Shown: piece by piece, positions 24,874-33,519 of the stretch | Layout: each line of letters begins with the position of its first letter | How positions within the stretch are numbered: the stretch's first letter is position 1 | NCBI RefSeq assembly: GCF_022200785.1 | Contig: NZ_CP087585.1 | Location: 1,364,001-1,428,000, forward strand | Length of the DNA: 64,000 nt | DNA from: Pedobacter mucosus | GTDB taxonomy: Bacteria > Bacteroidota > Bacteroidia > Sphingobacteriales > Sphingobacteriaceae | Reading direction: 5' to 3' | Made by a program: the position numbers and the translations under genes | Notes under the pieces: generated by a model | What the model saw: only the letters and a program-made list of their open reading frames with translations | What the model was told of the DNA's origin: nothing | Database searches by the model: none

Positions 24874-25986
24874 ATGAAATTAAAACAATTAAGCCTTATT
24901 GCGCTTATCGCAATTGGTTTTGCAGCTTGTAAACCAAAAGATAGTTTTACAATAGACGGAACGTTTAACAATCGTGGAACGGAGAAAAAGGTATTTTTGT
25001 TCGGCATGCAAAGCAGCAAGATGGTTGCTATTGATTCTACAAATATCTCCGAAAAAGGGGAATTTAAGTTTATTAGAAAAACGCCATCTGTTGATTTTTT
25101 TAGGGTTACAGTTGGCAACCATGAATTTATGTTGATTGCAAAAAACGGTGATGAAATTAAATTAGAGGCAGATTTAGCAGATAAATCGATGGCTTATAAA
25201 ATTACTGGCGCAAACGAGGTTGAAAAATTATCAGAATTAAATGCGATTAGAAGTGATTTCGCAAAGCAAGTTGAAAAGCTTCAGGCTGATTTTGAAGCTA
25301 AAGTAGCGACGCAACCTCAAAATAGAGCACAGGTTTTAGAAGAAATGAAACCTCAATATCAATCATATATCAATCAATTAAATCAACAAATTATAAAATT
25401 TGCGAAAGATAATAAAGGCACGCTAGCTAGCTTTTATGCAATGAATACTTTAAGTCCACAAGAATTTGAAGCAGAGTTAGTAAAATTCGCTGATGAAGTA
25501 AAAAATGATATTAAAGGAAATGCAACAGTTGATGCTTTCGTAGAACAAATGTCTGCGCTTAAAGCAGTTCAAGTAGGACAAATTGCACCAGAGTTTACCA
25601 TGAATACTGCAGATGGTAAAGCAATTAGCTTAGCTAATTATAAAGGGAAATATGTATTGGTTGATTTCTGGGCATCTTGGTGCCAACCGTGTAGACAAGA
25701 AAACCCAAACGTAGTTAAGGTTTATAACAAATATAAAGATAGAAACTTCGATATATTAGGAATATCCTTAGATACTGATAAGGCTGCTTGGCTGAATGCA
25801 GTAAAAGCAGATGGATTACTTTGGAGTCATGTTTCAGAATTAAAGGATTTTAATGGAGAAACAGTAAAGAAATACCAAGTTCAAGCAATTCCTGCTTCTT
25901 TTTTAATAGATCCAAATGGAAAAATTGCAGCTAAAAACTTGCGTGGTGATGAGTTGGATGCTTTCTTAGCTAAAACGTTACGATAA
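24874..25986 (+). CDS. TlpA-like thioredoxin lipoprotein with DUF4369 domain
   Basis: A 370-residue lipoprotein with lipobox AIGFAAC (Cys19). Residues 25-130 form the DUF4369 beta domain, 130-230 are helical, and 235-370 are a TlpA/AhpC-type thioredoxin domain. The active site is WASWCQPCR (C270 and C273), with the cis-Pro in the late QAIPASFLID. These periplasmic proteins reduce or isomerise disulfides, often in cytochrome maturation. It starts 2 bases after gatB and is likely cotranscribed, though functionally unrelated. Confidence 0.93.
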   Translation: MKLKQLSLIALIAIGFAACKPKDSFTIDGTFNNRGTEKKVFLFGMQSSKMVAIDSTNISEKGEFKFIRKTPSVDFFRVTVGNHEFMLIAKNGDEIKLEADLADKSMAYKITGANEVEKLSELNAIRSDFAKQVEKLQADFEAKVATQPQNRAQVLEEMKPQYQSYINQLNQQIIKFAKDNKGTLASFYAMNTLSPQEFEAELVKFADEVKNDIKGNATVDAFVEQMSALKAVQVGQIAPEFTMNTADGKAISLANYKGKYVLVDFWASWCQPCRQENPNVVKVYNKYKDRNFDILGISLDTDKAAWLNAVKADGLLWSHVSELKDFNGETVKKYQVQAIPASFLIDPNGKIAAKNLRGDELDAFLAKTLR

Positions 25987-26089
25987 AAATACCTTAATGT
26001 TAAGCTAAAATAAGTCATTAACAATTTCTTAACTTAGGCTTAACTGAAAGTTGCATCATAGATACTACTTTCGTAACAAATATTTAACT

Positions 26090-26779
26090 ATGAATAACGC
26101 AGGTCAGAAAATTTTAATTGTTGATGATGAACCAGATATTTTGGAACTTATCGAATACAACCTTAAAAAGGAAGGTTATCAAGTTTATACTGCCTCAAAC
26201 GGACAAGAAGGAATTACTGTTGCTAAAAAAGTTCATCCTGATTTGATCATCTTAGATATTATGATGCCTAAAATGGATGGAATTGAGGCTTGCCGTTTAA
26301 TGAGGGCAATTCCTGAATTTAAAAATACATTCATGGTTTTTTTAACAGCGAGAAGTGAAGAATATTCTGAAATTGCTGGTTTCAATGTAGGAGCTGATGA
26401 TTATATTGCTAAGCCAATTAAACCAAGAGCCTTAATTAGTAGGATAAATGCAATTTTGAGAAGAAATACAGGTACTGAAGATCTTTCTGAAAATAAATTA
26501 GAAATAGGTGATTTAGTTATTGACAGGGAAGCATATTTAGTTTTTCAAGGTGGTAATAAAGTTGTTTTAGCGAAAAAAGAGTTTGAATTACTTTACCTTT
26601 TAGCTTCGAAACCTGGCAAAGTTTATACACGTGAATCTATTTTAAAAAATATTTGGGAAGATTCTGTAGTTGTAACTAATAGAACAATTGATGTTCACAT
26701 TAGAAAACTACGTGAAAAATTAGGCGAAACATATGTATCAACGGTAAAAGGTGTTGGTTATAAATTTGAGCTTTCTTAG
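26090..26779 (+). CDS. OmpR/PhoB-family response regulator
   Basis: A 229-residue regulator. The ATG at 26090 is preferred over an upstream TTG because the receiver begins directly after it. Receiver: VDDEPD, phosphoacceptor D56 in LIILDIMMPKMDG, Lys in YIAKPIKP. Output: winged helix with ELLYLLASKPGKVYTRESIL and TIDVHIRKLREKLG. It resembles the PhoB/KdpE group. No histidine kinase is adjacent, so its partner must lie elsewhere. It ends at a strong terminator. Confidence 0.93.
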   Translation: MNNAGQKILIVDDEPDILELIEYNLKKEGYQVYTASNGQEGITVAKKVHPDLIILDIMMPKMDGIEACRLMRAIPEFKNTFMVFLTARSEEYSEIAGFNVGADDYIAKPIKPRALISRINAILRRNTGTEDLSENKLEIGDLVIDREAYLVFQGGNKVVLAKKEFELLYLLASKPGKVYTRESILKNIWEDSVVVTNRTIDVHIRKLREKLGETYVSTVKGVGYKFELS

Positions 26780-26801
26780 GTAGTTATTCATAATATAGCA
26801 G

Positions 26802-26841
26802 CCGCAAATTTACTGATGAACAGTAATTTGCGGTTTTTTTT
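26802..26841 (+). terminator. Intrinsic terminator after the PhoB-like regulator
   Basis: CCGCAAATTTACTG (26802-26815) pairs with CAGTAATTTGCGG (26821-26833) with one bulged base; eight T follow. Confidence 0.85.
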
Positions 26842-26889
26842 GTGCTTTAATTTTTAGTTATTATATTGTTACTTAATAATCAGAACATT

Positions 26890-27324
26890 ATGCCAGAAAG
26901 TTCAATTAATAGGTATCATTTTGTTGCGGAGTGGGGAGGAACGAGAATTGGTTTTGCTGAAATATCAGGATTGAATATTGAAATAGAATCAGTTATCGTA
27001 AGAGACAGTTCAAGTGCTGTTGATAGTGGAAGAAAAATTCCAGGTATTCGCAAATTTTCCAATATTATACTTAAAAGGGGCATTGTTAAAGGTGATAATG
27101 ATTTCTTTAATTGGATTAATACAAAATCAAACGGAACAATAGAAAGAAGGAATATCTCAATTAATCTACTTGATGAAGCCCACAATCCAATTTTTACCTG
27201 GTCTGTAAAAAATGCATTTCCAATTAAATACAGTGGTCCGGTTTTAATTGCCAATGATAGTGAAGTTGCAATTGAAACACTTGAATTAACACATGAGGGA
27301 TTGATGATTACTACTTTAAAATAG
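26890..27324 (+). CDS. Phage tail tube (gp19/Hcp-like) protein, orphan
   Basis: A 144-residue protein of the T4 gp19 tail-tube family, as used in contractile tails and extracellular injection systems. The start is the ATG at 26890 (MPESSINRYHFVAEW). Typical features are GGTRIGFAEISGLNIE, the KIPGIRKFSNIILKRG loop and NWINTKSNGTIERRNISI, closing with IETLELTHEGL. No sheath, baseplate, spike or ATPase gene is near; the flanks are a response regulator and a pseudouridine synthase. It may be an orphan tube gene, a remnant, or part of a dispersed system. Confidence 0.8.
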   Translation: MPESSINRYHFVAEWGGTRIGFAEISGLNIEIESVIVRDSSSAVDSGRKIPGIRKFSNIILKRGIVKGDNDFFNWINTKSNGTIERRNISINLLDEAHNPIFTWSVKNAFPIKYSGPVLIANDSEVAIETLELTHEGLMITTLK

Positions 27325-27389
27325 AATTCCTTTTGTTAAAGGCTATATAAATAAATTCCAAGCCACAACCACTGTAAAAAATAAATCCG

Positions 27390-27397
27390 TATTTTTG
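27390..27397 (+). promoter_or_regulatory. -7 box upstream of pseudouridine synthase
   Basis: TATTTTTG fits TAnnTTTG and lies 22 bases before the TTG start at 27420. No clear -33 TTG is seen. Confidence 0.35.
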
Positions 27398-27419
27398 CGC
27401 TTCATTAAAACATCACAGT

Positions 27420-28142
27420 TTGAAGTACCCTAATTTTAAAGACCTTATACTTTTCGAAGACAACGATTTCATCGTAATCAATAAACCACCATTTTTGGCA
27501 TCGCTTGATGAAAGAGGCGGAAGTGGCGAAACTAACGTTTTGCGCTTGGCAAAGCAATATAGTGATGATGCGCAGGTTTGCCACAGATTAGATAAAGAAA
27601 CTTCAGGTGCCTTAATTATTGCTAAAAACCCAGAAGCATATCGGCATGCTTCCATGCAATTTGAACGGAGAAAAGTAGATAAAACCTACCATGCTGTTGT
27701 AGATGGTCATGTAATTTTTGATAAGTTAATGGTGGATTTACCCATTTTAAACGATGGAAATAAAAACGTAACCATCGATAGGATGGAGGGAAAAAGAGCG
27801 GAAACGATTTTTGATTCAATTAAATATTACAAACACTATACGTTAGTAGAATGTAAACCAATAACCGGACGAATGCACCAAATTCGTATTCACTTAGCTA
27901 CTCAGAGAGCTGCAATTGTTGGAGATGAAATGTATCGTGGAAAAGAAGTTTTTCTTTCCGCTATTAAACGAGGATATAAATTAACTAAAGGTGAAGAAGA
28001 ACAGCCAATTATGAAACGTTTTGCACTTCACGCAAGGCATTTAATTTTTAAAGGATTGGATGATCAGGATATTATAATTGATGCACCATATCCAAAAGAT
28101 TTTGCCACTTTAATTAAGCTTTTAGATAAGTTTGACGCCTAA
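27420..28142 (+). CDS. RluA family pseudouridine synthase
   Basis: A 240-residue enzyme that isomerises uridine in rRNA or tRNA. The catalytic motif CHRLDKETSGALI contains the nucleophilic Asp, and KPITGRMHQIRIHL is the family's second signature. There is no N-terminal S4 domain, so it is a short RluA-type protein (RluA/RluC/TruC-like); the target base cannot be named. The only start that keeps the first strand is a TTG at 27420, since the next ATG falls inside the catalytic domain. Confidence 0.9.
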   Translation: MKYPNFKDLILFEDNDFIVINKPPFLASLDERGGSGETNVLRLAKQYSDDAQVCHRLDKETSGALIIAKNPEAYRHASMQFERRKVDKTYHAVVDGHVIFDKLMVDLPILNDGNKNVTIDRMEGKRAETIFDSIKYYKHYTLVECKPITGRMHQIRIHLATQRAAIVGDEMYRGKEVFLSAIKRGYKLTKGEEEQPIMKRFALHARHLIFKGLDDQDIIIDAPYPKDFATLIKLLDKFDA

Positions 28143-28195
28143 ATAAGTCACATGCTTCGAATAATCTTTTAGAGAAAAATTTAATTTTTATTAAA

Positions 28196-29986
28196 ATGTA
28201 TATACGATTTGTAAATTATCTTGATAAGATTAATCATTATCGAAAATCAAAAATTTCAAACCGTAATTTCTTGGTTATACTGGCAGTAATTGTTGGTGTA
28301 TTAGCGGGTATTGCAGCTGCCGCATTAAAAAGTTTAACACACCACATCGAAGATTTTCTTCAATCTGATTGGCATTGGAAATATAAATATTATCTCTATT
28401 TCATATTTCCAATGATTGGTATATTTCTTACGGTATTATATATTAAATATTTTATTCGGAAAAGTAAGTTTGAAACTGGCTTAACACCCTTGCTTTATGC
28501 GATATCAAAAAAATCAAGTAGGGTAGAACCGCATAATATATATTCGCAAATTATCACAGCAGCAATTACAGTTGGTTTTGGTGGTTCAACTGGTTTGGAA
28601 GCGCCAATAGTGACAAGTGGTTCTGCAATTGGTTCAAATTTAGGTCGACTTTTAGGATTGTCATATCGGGAAATTACCATGTTAGTTGCGTGTGGTGCAG
28701 CGGCTGGTATTGCGGGAGCTTTTAATAGTCCGATTGCAGGAATCGTTTTTGCCATTGAAATTCTTCTGCCAGAGTTTACCATTCCTGCATTTATTCCGCT
28801 ATTGTTATCGGCTGCAACTGCGGCTGTAGTAGCCAGATTATTTTATACACAACAATTATTCTTTTTGGTTACTGAAGGCTGGCAAATTAATGCACTGTTT
28901 TATTATATACTTCTTGCAGGTTTAATCGGACTTTTTTCCATCTATTTTACCAAAGCTAATTATGCTGTAAAAGGCTTGTTTTACAAAATAAAACATCCAT
29001 ATACTAAAGTTATAATCGGCGGTTTAATGCTTGGAGCAATGGTTTTTATTTTTCCAACGTTATACGGTGAAGGCTATATTACGATGAAAAGCCTGCTAAA
29101 AGGCGACTACTTAGCGGTGATTAATAATAGTATTTTTGAAGATTATAGCACCATTCCAGCTATTGTAATTTTGTTTACAATTGTTACCATTTTTATGAAA
29201 TCGCTGGCTACTTTGATCACTTTAGGCGCCGGTGGAAACGGTGGTACTTTCGCTCCAAGTTTAATTATGGGTGGCTTAATTGGATTTATTTTCGCCTATT
29301 GCGTTAACCTTTCTGGTATTGCTCACCTAAATGTATCTAATTTTATTGTTGCCGGAATGGCTGCAGCTTTAGGCGCTATAATGCATGCTCCTTTAACAGG
29401 AATATTTTTAATTGCTGAAATTACTGGTGGTTATATTTTAATGGTTCCTTTGATGATAACTAACGCAATATCTTATGCTATTAACCGGAGCGCACAGAAG
29501 CATTCTATCTATACCAAGGTTCTAGCGGATAAAGGCGAATTATTATCTCATGAAGATCGGGATACAACAGTACTAAATCAGATGAAAATAAAGTATGTTG
29601 TAGAAAAGAATTATCCTCGCTTAAATATGACAGATTTATTGTCTGTACGGATGAATGATATTTTGCAATCGCATAAAAATATTTGTGCGGTTACAGATGA
29701 TATTGGAGATTTCAAGGGTATAATTTATGTGGAAGAGCTTTTTAGTGAAATGATTAATAACGCTGACAAAGAAAGTTTAACAGCGTCGTTTTTAGTGCAA
29801 TCAGCTCCAAATATGATCAATGAAAGCGATGATCTAAAAATCGTTCTACAAAAAATGGAGCAAGATAATGTTTGGATTTTGCCTGTTATTAATGATGAAA
29901 ATAGGTACATAGGCTTTGTTTCTAAAGCTTCGATCTTCAACAAATACAGAGCATTATTAATGAGGCAAAACAACTATTTGGGCTAA
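28196..29986 (+). CDS. ClC-type chloride channel/transporter with CBS domains
   Basis: A 596-residue membrane protein. The ClC core (about 20-435) shows the three selectivity regions: GFGGSTG, GLEAPIV (with the gating Glu kept, next residue Ala instead of the common Gly) and GGNGGTFAPSLIMG. Residues after 470 form two CBS domains, with the second near VWILPVINDENRYIGFV, which commonly bind adenine nucleotides to control gating. The gene begins 53 bases after the pseudouridine synthase. Whether it is a channel or a proton/chloride exchanger cannot be decided from sequence. Confidence 0.93.
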   Translation: MYIRFVNYLDKINHYRKSKISNRNFLVILAVIVGVLAGIAAAALKSLTHHIEDFLQSDWHWKYKYYLYFIFPMIGIFLTVLYIKYFIRKSKFETGLTPLLYAISKKSSRVEPHNIYSQIITAAITVGFGGSTGLEAPIVTSGSAIGSNLGRLLGLSYREITMLVACGAAAGIAGAFNSPIAGIVFAIEILLPEFTIPAFIPLLLSAATAAVVARLFYTQQLFFLVTEGWQINALFYYILLAGLIGLFSIYFTKANYAVKGLFYKIKHPYTKVIIGGLMLGAMVFIFPTLYGEGYITMKSLLKGDYLAVINNSIFEDYSTIPAIVILFTIVTIFMKSLATLITLGAGGNGGTFAPSLIMGGLIGFIFAYCVNLSGIAHLNVSNFIVAGMAAALGAIMHAPLTGIFLIAEITGGYILMVPLMITNAISYAINRSAQKHSIYTKVLADKGELLSHEDRDTTVLNQMKIKYVVEKNYPRLNMTDLLSVRMNDILQSHKNICAVTDDIGDFKGIIYVEELFSEMINNADKESLTASFLVQSAPNMINESDDLKIVLQKMEQDNVWILPVINDENRYIGFVSKASIFNKYRALLMRQNNYLG

Positions 29987-30002
29987 ACCCCCAATCCCCT
30001 AA
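29987..30002 (+). repeat. GC-rich dispersed repeat, short copy
   Basis: ACCCCCAATCCCCTAA directly follows the ClC stop codon. It differs by one base from the reverse complement of 46335-46350 (ACCCCCAACCCCCTAA), so it belongs to the same dispersed element as the pair near 46205-46352. Confidence 0.6.
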
Positions 30003-30040
30003 CGGCATATCAGGTATTAAACGGATTAGTTAGAATAAAA

Positions 30041-30083
30041 AAAAGTTGGAATGAAGAAAAATAAATTTTCCATTCCAACTTTT
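30041..30083 (+). terminator. Bidirectional hairpin terminator
   Basis: AAAAGTTGGAATG (30041-30053) pairs perfectly with CATTCCAACTTTT (30071-30083), with an inner GAAAA/TTTTC stem. It lies between the ClC gene and the convergent NtrC-like gene. A/T flanks give U tracts on both strands. Confidence 0.75.
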
Positions 30084-30125
30084 CCATTCCCTATTTCCTT
30101 CAGCTATTAGTTGCCAGTTGTAAAA

Positions 30126-31535
30126 TTATAATGTATCGGCTCTTTTCAAGCTAAATTTTTCTATTTTGCTATAAAGGTGACTTCTTTGAATATCAATTTC
30201 ATCAGCCGTTTTGGAAACATTCCAATTATTTTTTTCCAGTTTAAATTTGATAAATTCTTTTTCAGCATGGTCTTTATAATCTTGAAAATTGCTAAAACTA
30301 TCAAAAGCCGAAGTTAAACCTGATCCATTAGCACCAGCAATTTGTGTACTTGTTGCTGCACCAATATTAGTTCCGCCATTTGGATTTGCGAAAGCCCTAA
30401 CATCGTTTTCGGTAATCACTTTATCGCTTAAAATGATTAAACGTTCAATCATATTATGCAATTCCCTTACGTTACCAGTCCATGGAAGTGCTTTTAGCGC
30501 TGCCATTGCATTATCATTAATTTTTTTAATAGGCATGCCATAGTCATTACAAATATTTGCTAAAAAGTTTTGTGCAATAACAGGAATATCCTCAATACGT
30601 TCTGTAAGGTGTGGAACATGAATATTGATAACATTTAATCGGTGATATAAATCCATTCGGAAATTACCATCTTCAATCTCTTTTAACAGATCTTTATTTG
30701 TTGCCGCCAAAACACGAACATTAACTTCGATTTCTTTTTCGCCACCTACGCGGGAAATTTTATGCTCTTGCAATGCTCTTAAAACTTTAGCCTGCGCAGA
30801 TAAACTCATATCACCTATTTCATCAAGGAATAATGTGCCGCCATTAGCAAGTTCAAATTTGCCAATACGTTGTTTAACGGCAGAGGTAAATGAACCTTTT
30901 TCATGTCCGAATAATTCGCTTTCAATTAATTCTGAAGGGATTGCTGCACAGTTTACTTCAATTAATGGACTATCAGCACGATTGGATTTTTCGTGTAACC
31001 AACGAGCAACTAATTCTTTTCCACTGCCGTTTGCTCCTGTAATTAATACACGAGCTTCAGTAGGGGCAACACGCTCTATTGTTTCTTTTATTTTAGAAAT
31101 GCTATCTGATTCACCTAAAATTTCGCGGGTTTTACTTGCTTTACGTTTTAAAACTTTTGTTTCGGTAACTAAGTTGCCACGATCTAAACCATTTCTAACC
31201 GTAATTAATAAGCGATTTAAATCTGGTGGTTTTGAAATAAAATCAAACGCACCTTTTTTACTAGCTTCTATCGCGGTTTCAACGGTACCATGACCAGAAA
31301 TCATAATAAATGGTAGATCAGGCTTGATGATTTGCGCTTGCTCCAACACTTCCATGCCATCCATCTTATTCATCTTGATGTCGCACAAAACTAAATCAAA
31401 ATTCCCTTTTTTGATCATTTCCAAGCCGTCGATGCCGTTATCGCTATCCTCAACTTCGTAGTTTTCATATTCAAGAATTTCGCGTAAAGTGCTTCTTATC
31501 GCTCGCTCGTCATCAATTATTAATAGTTTGGCCAT
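30126..31535 (-). CDS. NtrC-type sigma-54-associated response regulator
   Basis: A 469-residue regulator. Receiver (1-120): IIDDER, phosphoacceptor D52 in LCDIKMNKMDG, Lys in ISKPPD. AAA+ domain (140-370): Walker A GANGSGKE (167-174) and GTLFLDEIGDM (Walker B), with the family-specific R fingers further on. The loop that normally reads GAFTGA and touches sigma-54 reads GSFTSA here (214-219). A C-terminal Fis-type helix-turn-helix ends the protein (IDIQRSHLYSKIEKFSL). No kinase is adjacent. The altered loop is a reason to doubt classical sigma-54 activation. Confidence 0.92.
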   Translation of the reverse strand: MAKLLIIDDERAIRSTLREILEYENYEVEDSDNGIDGLEMIKKGNFDLVLCDIKMNKMDGMEVLEQAQIIKPDLPFIMISGHGTVETAIEASKKGAFDFISKPPDLNRLLITVRNGLDRGNLVTETKVLKRKASKTREILGESDSISKIKETIERVAPTEARVLITGANGSGKELVARWLHEKSNRADSPLIEVNCAAIPSELIESELFGHEKGSFTSAVKQRIGKFELANGGTLFLDEIGDMSLSAQAKVLRALQEHKISRVGGEKEIEVNVRVLAATNKDLLKEIEDGNFRMDLYHRLNVINIHVPHLTERIEDIPVIAQNFLANICNDYGMPIKKINDNAMAALKALPWTGNVRELHNMIERLIILSDKVITENDVRAFANPNGGTNIGAATSTQIAGANGSGLTSAFDSFSNFQDYKDHAEKEFIKFKLEKNNWNVSKTADEIDIQRSHLYSKIEKFSLKRADTL

Positions 31536-31578
31536 TTATGATTGTGTTTATTCTTTAGAATGCGAATATATTATTTTA

Positions 31579-31612
31579 TTAATTAATGTATAGTTTTTTA
31601 TACATTAATTAA
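31579..31612. repeat. 14-bp perfect inverted repeat
   Basis: TTAATTAATGTATA (31579-31592) and TATACATTAATTAA (31599-31612) flank a GTTTTT loop. It lies 44 bases upstream of the NtrC-like gene start and downstream of RNase P RNA. It may be an operator or a 5' leader hairpin. No U tract follows on the minus strand. Confidence 0.4.
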
Positions 31613-31773
31613 GCTATAAACTTAAATTGTTGCAAAATGTTTTAGGTTAACTTATTTAAATAAGTATTTAAATTGACGTAAGAAATAGGAGGTTGTTGTA
31701 TCGAACGATAAACAAGCCAGTATAGAAAAATGGTATATAATTTACGCTTCAACGATTATGAAATAAAAAAAAA

Positions 31774-32145
31774 TGCAGGTCTATAAGCCGGGTTCTGTTT
31801 CCTGATTACTCAAGATTTCTATCATTTATCCACTATAAACGTTGCCGTTTATCTCTAACGACCTACCCACTAACATCGGACGGGCAGCCCTACATGCGTT
31901 AGCCTATTTGGTCTTTCAACTCTCGGGGTTTACAAACCACTGCAGTCGCCTGCAATGCTCGTGCGCTCTTACCACACGTTTTCACCCTTACTCCAATAAA
32001 TTGAAGCGGTATATTTTCTGTTGCACTAATCCATAACTCAGGTTTTCAATCCTAAATTCCTTTCCGTTAGAAAGCGAGATGCCCTGCGTTGCCCGGACTT
32101 TCCTCTCTCTCGATTTTACTCGAAACAGCGATAGAACAACCTGCA
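31774..32145 (-). ncRNA. rnpB: RNase P RNA (bacterial type A)
   Basis: The minus strand carries the catalytic RNA that matures tRNA 5' ends. Near its 5' end is the hallmark GAGGAAAGTCCGGGC (plus 32091-32105), and near its 3' end is ACAGAACCCGGCTTAT (plus 31783-31798). The terminal helix P1 is formed by GCAGGT at the 5' end (plus 32139-32144) with ACCTGC at the 3' end (plus 31775-31780). A T run on the minus strand right after 31774 acts as terminator. Its length of about 372 bases is normal. Ends are set by the P1 pairing and may be off by a few bases. Confidence 0.95.
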
Positions 32146-32152
32146 TTTTGCG

Positions 32153-32178
32153 CAAAGATCAATTTTTTTAATCACAAA
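32153..32178 (-). promoter_or_regulatory. Promoter of rnpB
   Basis: On the minus strand TTTG (plus 32175-32178) and GATCTTTG (plus 32153-32160, close to TAnnTTTG) are spaced suitably, and end 8 bases before the expected 5' end of the RNA. Confidence 0.45.
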
Positions 32179-32203
32179 GCGACAAAGAAGATTAAATATT
32201 TAA

Positions 32204-32626
32204 TTAATCGCAGTTCTGTAATTGCAGAGAAACTTTTTTGTAAGGAACAAAACCTTGCTTGTTTCCGAATGAATTGGTAACAAAAACCATAACCTGCGCA
32301 ATATCAATATCTGCTAATTCTGGAAATGCAGGCATCTTTTCATTGTATTCTTTACCATTGATAACCATTTTCCCGGCTGCACCGTTTTTAATAATACAAG
32401 CTAGACGGGCTTTATTAGTTTTTAGGAAAACCGAATCAGTTAAAGGTGGAGCAAGCTGACCTAAACCCTCGCCGTTTTCGCCATGGCAATTTTGACATTT
32501 GGCTTTATAAATATCCTTGCCATTTGACATATAGTTTTGTAAGTCGATAGTTTCTTGATTCTGGCAAGAAACAATAATAGCAATAACTGAAAATAAAAAA
32601 ATAAAATTGAGTATATATTTGCGCAT
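32204..32626 (-). CDS. Lipoprotein cytochrome c (class I)
   Basis: A 140-residue periplasmic lipoprotein. The lipobox ends at Cys21 (AIIVSC). The heme site is CQNCH near residue 43, followed by GENGEGLGQLAPPL. The likely axial Met is in NEKMPAFPEL, and the closing helix is IAQVMVFVTNSF. It is a single-heme electron carrier. It is the last gene of a minus-strand group with SCO and MbnH/MbnP, so it may supply electrons to the copper-linked diheme enzyme or an oxidase. Confidence 0.9.
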   Translation of the reverse strand: MRKYILNFIFLFSVIAIIVSCQNQETIDLQNYMSNGKDIYKAKCQNCHGENGEGLGQLAPPLTDSVFLKTNKARLACIIKNGAAGKMVINGKEYNEKMPAFPELADIDIAQVMVFVTNSFGNKQGFVPYKKVSLQLQNCD

Positions 32627-32647
32627 GAATATTTCGTTAAATAAACC

Positions 32648-32687
32648 TTGACAACTTCGATAGCAAATTTATTATTGAAGTTGTCAA
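32648..32687 (-). repeat. Inverted repeat between SCO and cytochrome genes
   Basis: TTGACAACTTC (32648-32658) pairs with GAAGTTGTCAA (32677-32687) across 18 bases. It could be a weak terminator or an RNA-processing hairpin between the SCO and cytochrome genes; only a short T stretch follows on the minus strand. Confidence 0.45.
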
Positions 32688-32709
32688 AGCTTTATATGCT
32701 GATCAAATT

Positions 32710-33360
32710 TTACTTTTTAGACTCAGCCAACAAGATTGGGATATCTTTTTTCAACTGTTCTACCTGATCAGTTTTAGTTCCATCGTAAGCACCACGGATT
32801 CGTCTGTCTTTATCAATTAAAACTAAATATCCCTGGTGTATGTAACCATCTTTCGCCGTGCTATCTTCCCCAACGGCAACCAAATAACTTTTCTCTGCTA
32901 AGGTGTAAACGCTGTCTTTGCTCCCATAAAGAAATTGCCATTTCGGGCCATAAACACCTAGTTTTTGAGCGTATTTTTTTAAAACATATGGTCTATCATA
33001 TTTGAAATCGATGGTGTGTGATACAAACATAACATCTGAATTTGTTTTAAATTCATTATAAACCGTTATTAAATTACGATGCATAATTGGGCAAATTGTG
33101 GTACAGGAGGTAAAGAAAAAGTCCGCAATATATACCTTGCCATCAGTAGCTTTATTTGTAGTGATTATACTATCCTGGTTTAGGAACGACCAGTTTGGAA
33201 TGGTTTGATAAACGGTATCTACCTTTTCGGCACCTGATGCATCCTTAACGGTTTCAGCATGGCGCTCACCGTAAATTGGAAGTTTCTTTTCTTGTTGACA
33301 GGATGGTAATATGAAAGCGGAGACTAGACAGATCGCTATCACAAAAATTGTTTTATTCAT
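32710..33360 (-). CDS. SCO1/SenC family copper chaperone lipoprotein
   Basis: A 216-residue thioredoxin-fold lipoprotein with lipidated Cys21 (ILPSC). The copper ligands are intact: FTSCTTICP gives the CxxxC pair, and the distant His lies in FVSHTIDF. SCO proteins deliver copper to the CuA site of cytochrome oxidase or act as thiol reductases. Its neighbours are a cytochrome c and, upstream on the same strand, an outer-membrane protein and the MbnH/MbnP pair, which supports a copper-related role for the whole group. Confidence 0.93.
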   Translation of the reverse strand: MNKTIFVIAICLVSAFILPSCQQEKKLPIYGERHAETVKDASGAEKVDTVYQTIPNWSFLNQDSIITTNKATDGKVYIADFFFTSCTTICPIMHRNLITVYNEFKTNSDVMFVSHTIDFKYDRPYVLKKYAQKLGVYGPKWQFLYGSKDSVYTLAEKSYLVAVGEDSTAKDGYIHQGYLVLIDKDRRIRGAYDGTKTDQVEQLKKDIPILLAESKK

Positions 33361-33423
33361 ATTATTTTGTTAAAGTGTAAATATACAACCTCTGTTTTGT
33401 TAGAGGACATTAATTGTAAAACG

Positions 33424-33453
33424 ATTCGTCATGCTGAGTTCATTTCAGCATCT
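33424..33453. repeat. REP-like palindromic repeat
   Basis: The segment contains CGTCATGCTGA and TCAGCAT, forming a 7-bp stem (33431-33437 with 33445-33451). Very similar CGTCATGCTGA...TCAGCATCT sequences are, from memory, widespread between genes in Bacteroidota. Here it lies between the SCO and lipoprotein genes. Confidence 0.5.
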
Positions 33454-33519
33454 ATAAAGAAAGAACTGTAAGAAATTTCAGATTGATTTGCAAAAGCATA
33501 AACTTTGATAAGATGAAGC

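Noticed and set aside
24874..25986. Stand-alone peroxiredoxin.
   Set aside because: The WCQPC motif and lipobox indicate a TlpA-type thiol-disulfide protein rather than a peroxiredoxin.
26890..27324. Type VI secretion Hcp gene within a secretion cluster.
   Set aside because: No other secretion or tail genes are present within 20 kb on either side.
31842..32280. Plus-strand reading frames across the RNase P RNA.
   Set aside because: They overlap a confident structural RNA on the other strand and encode no recognisable protein.
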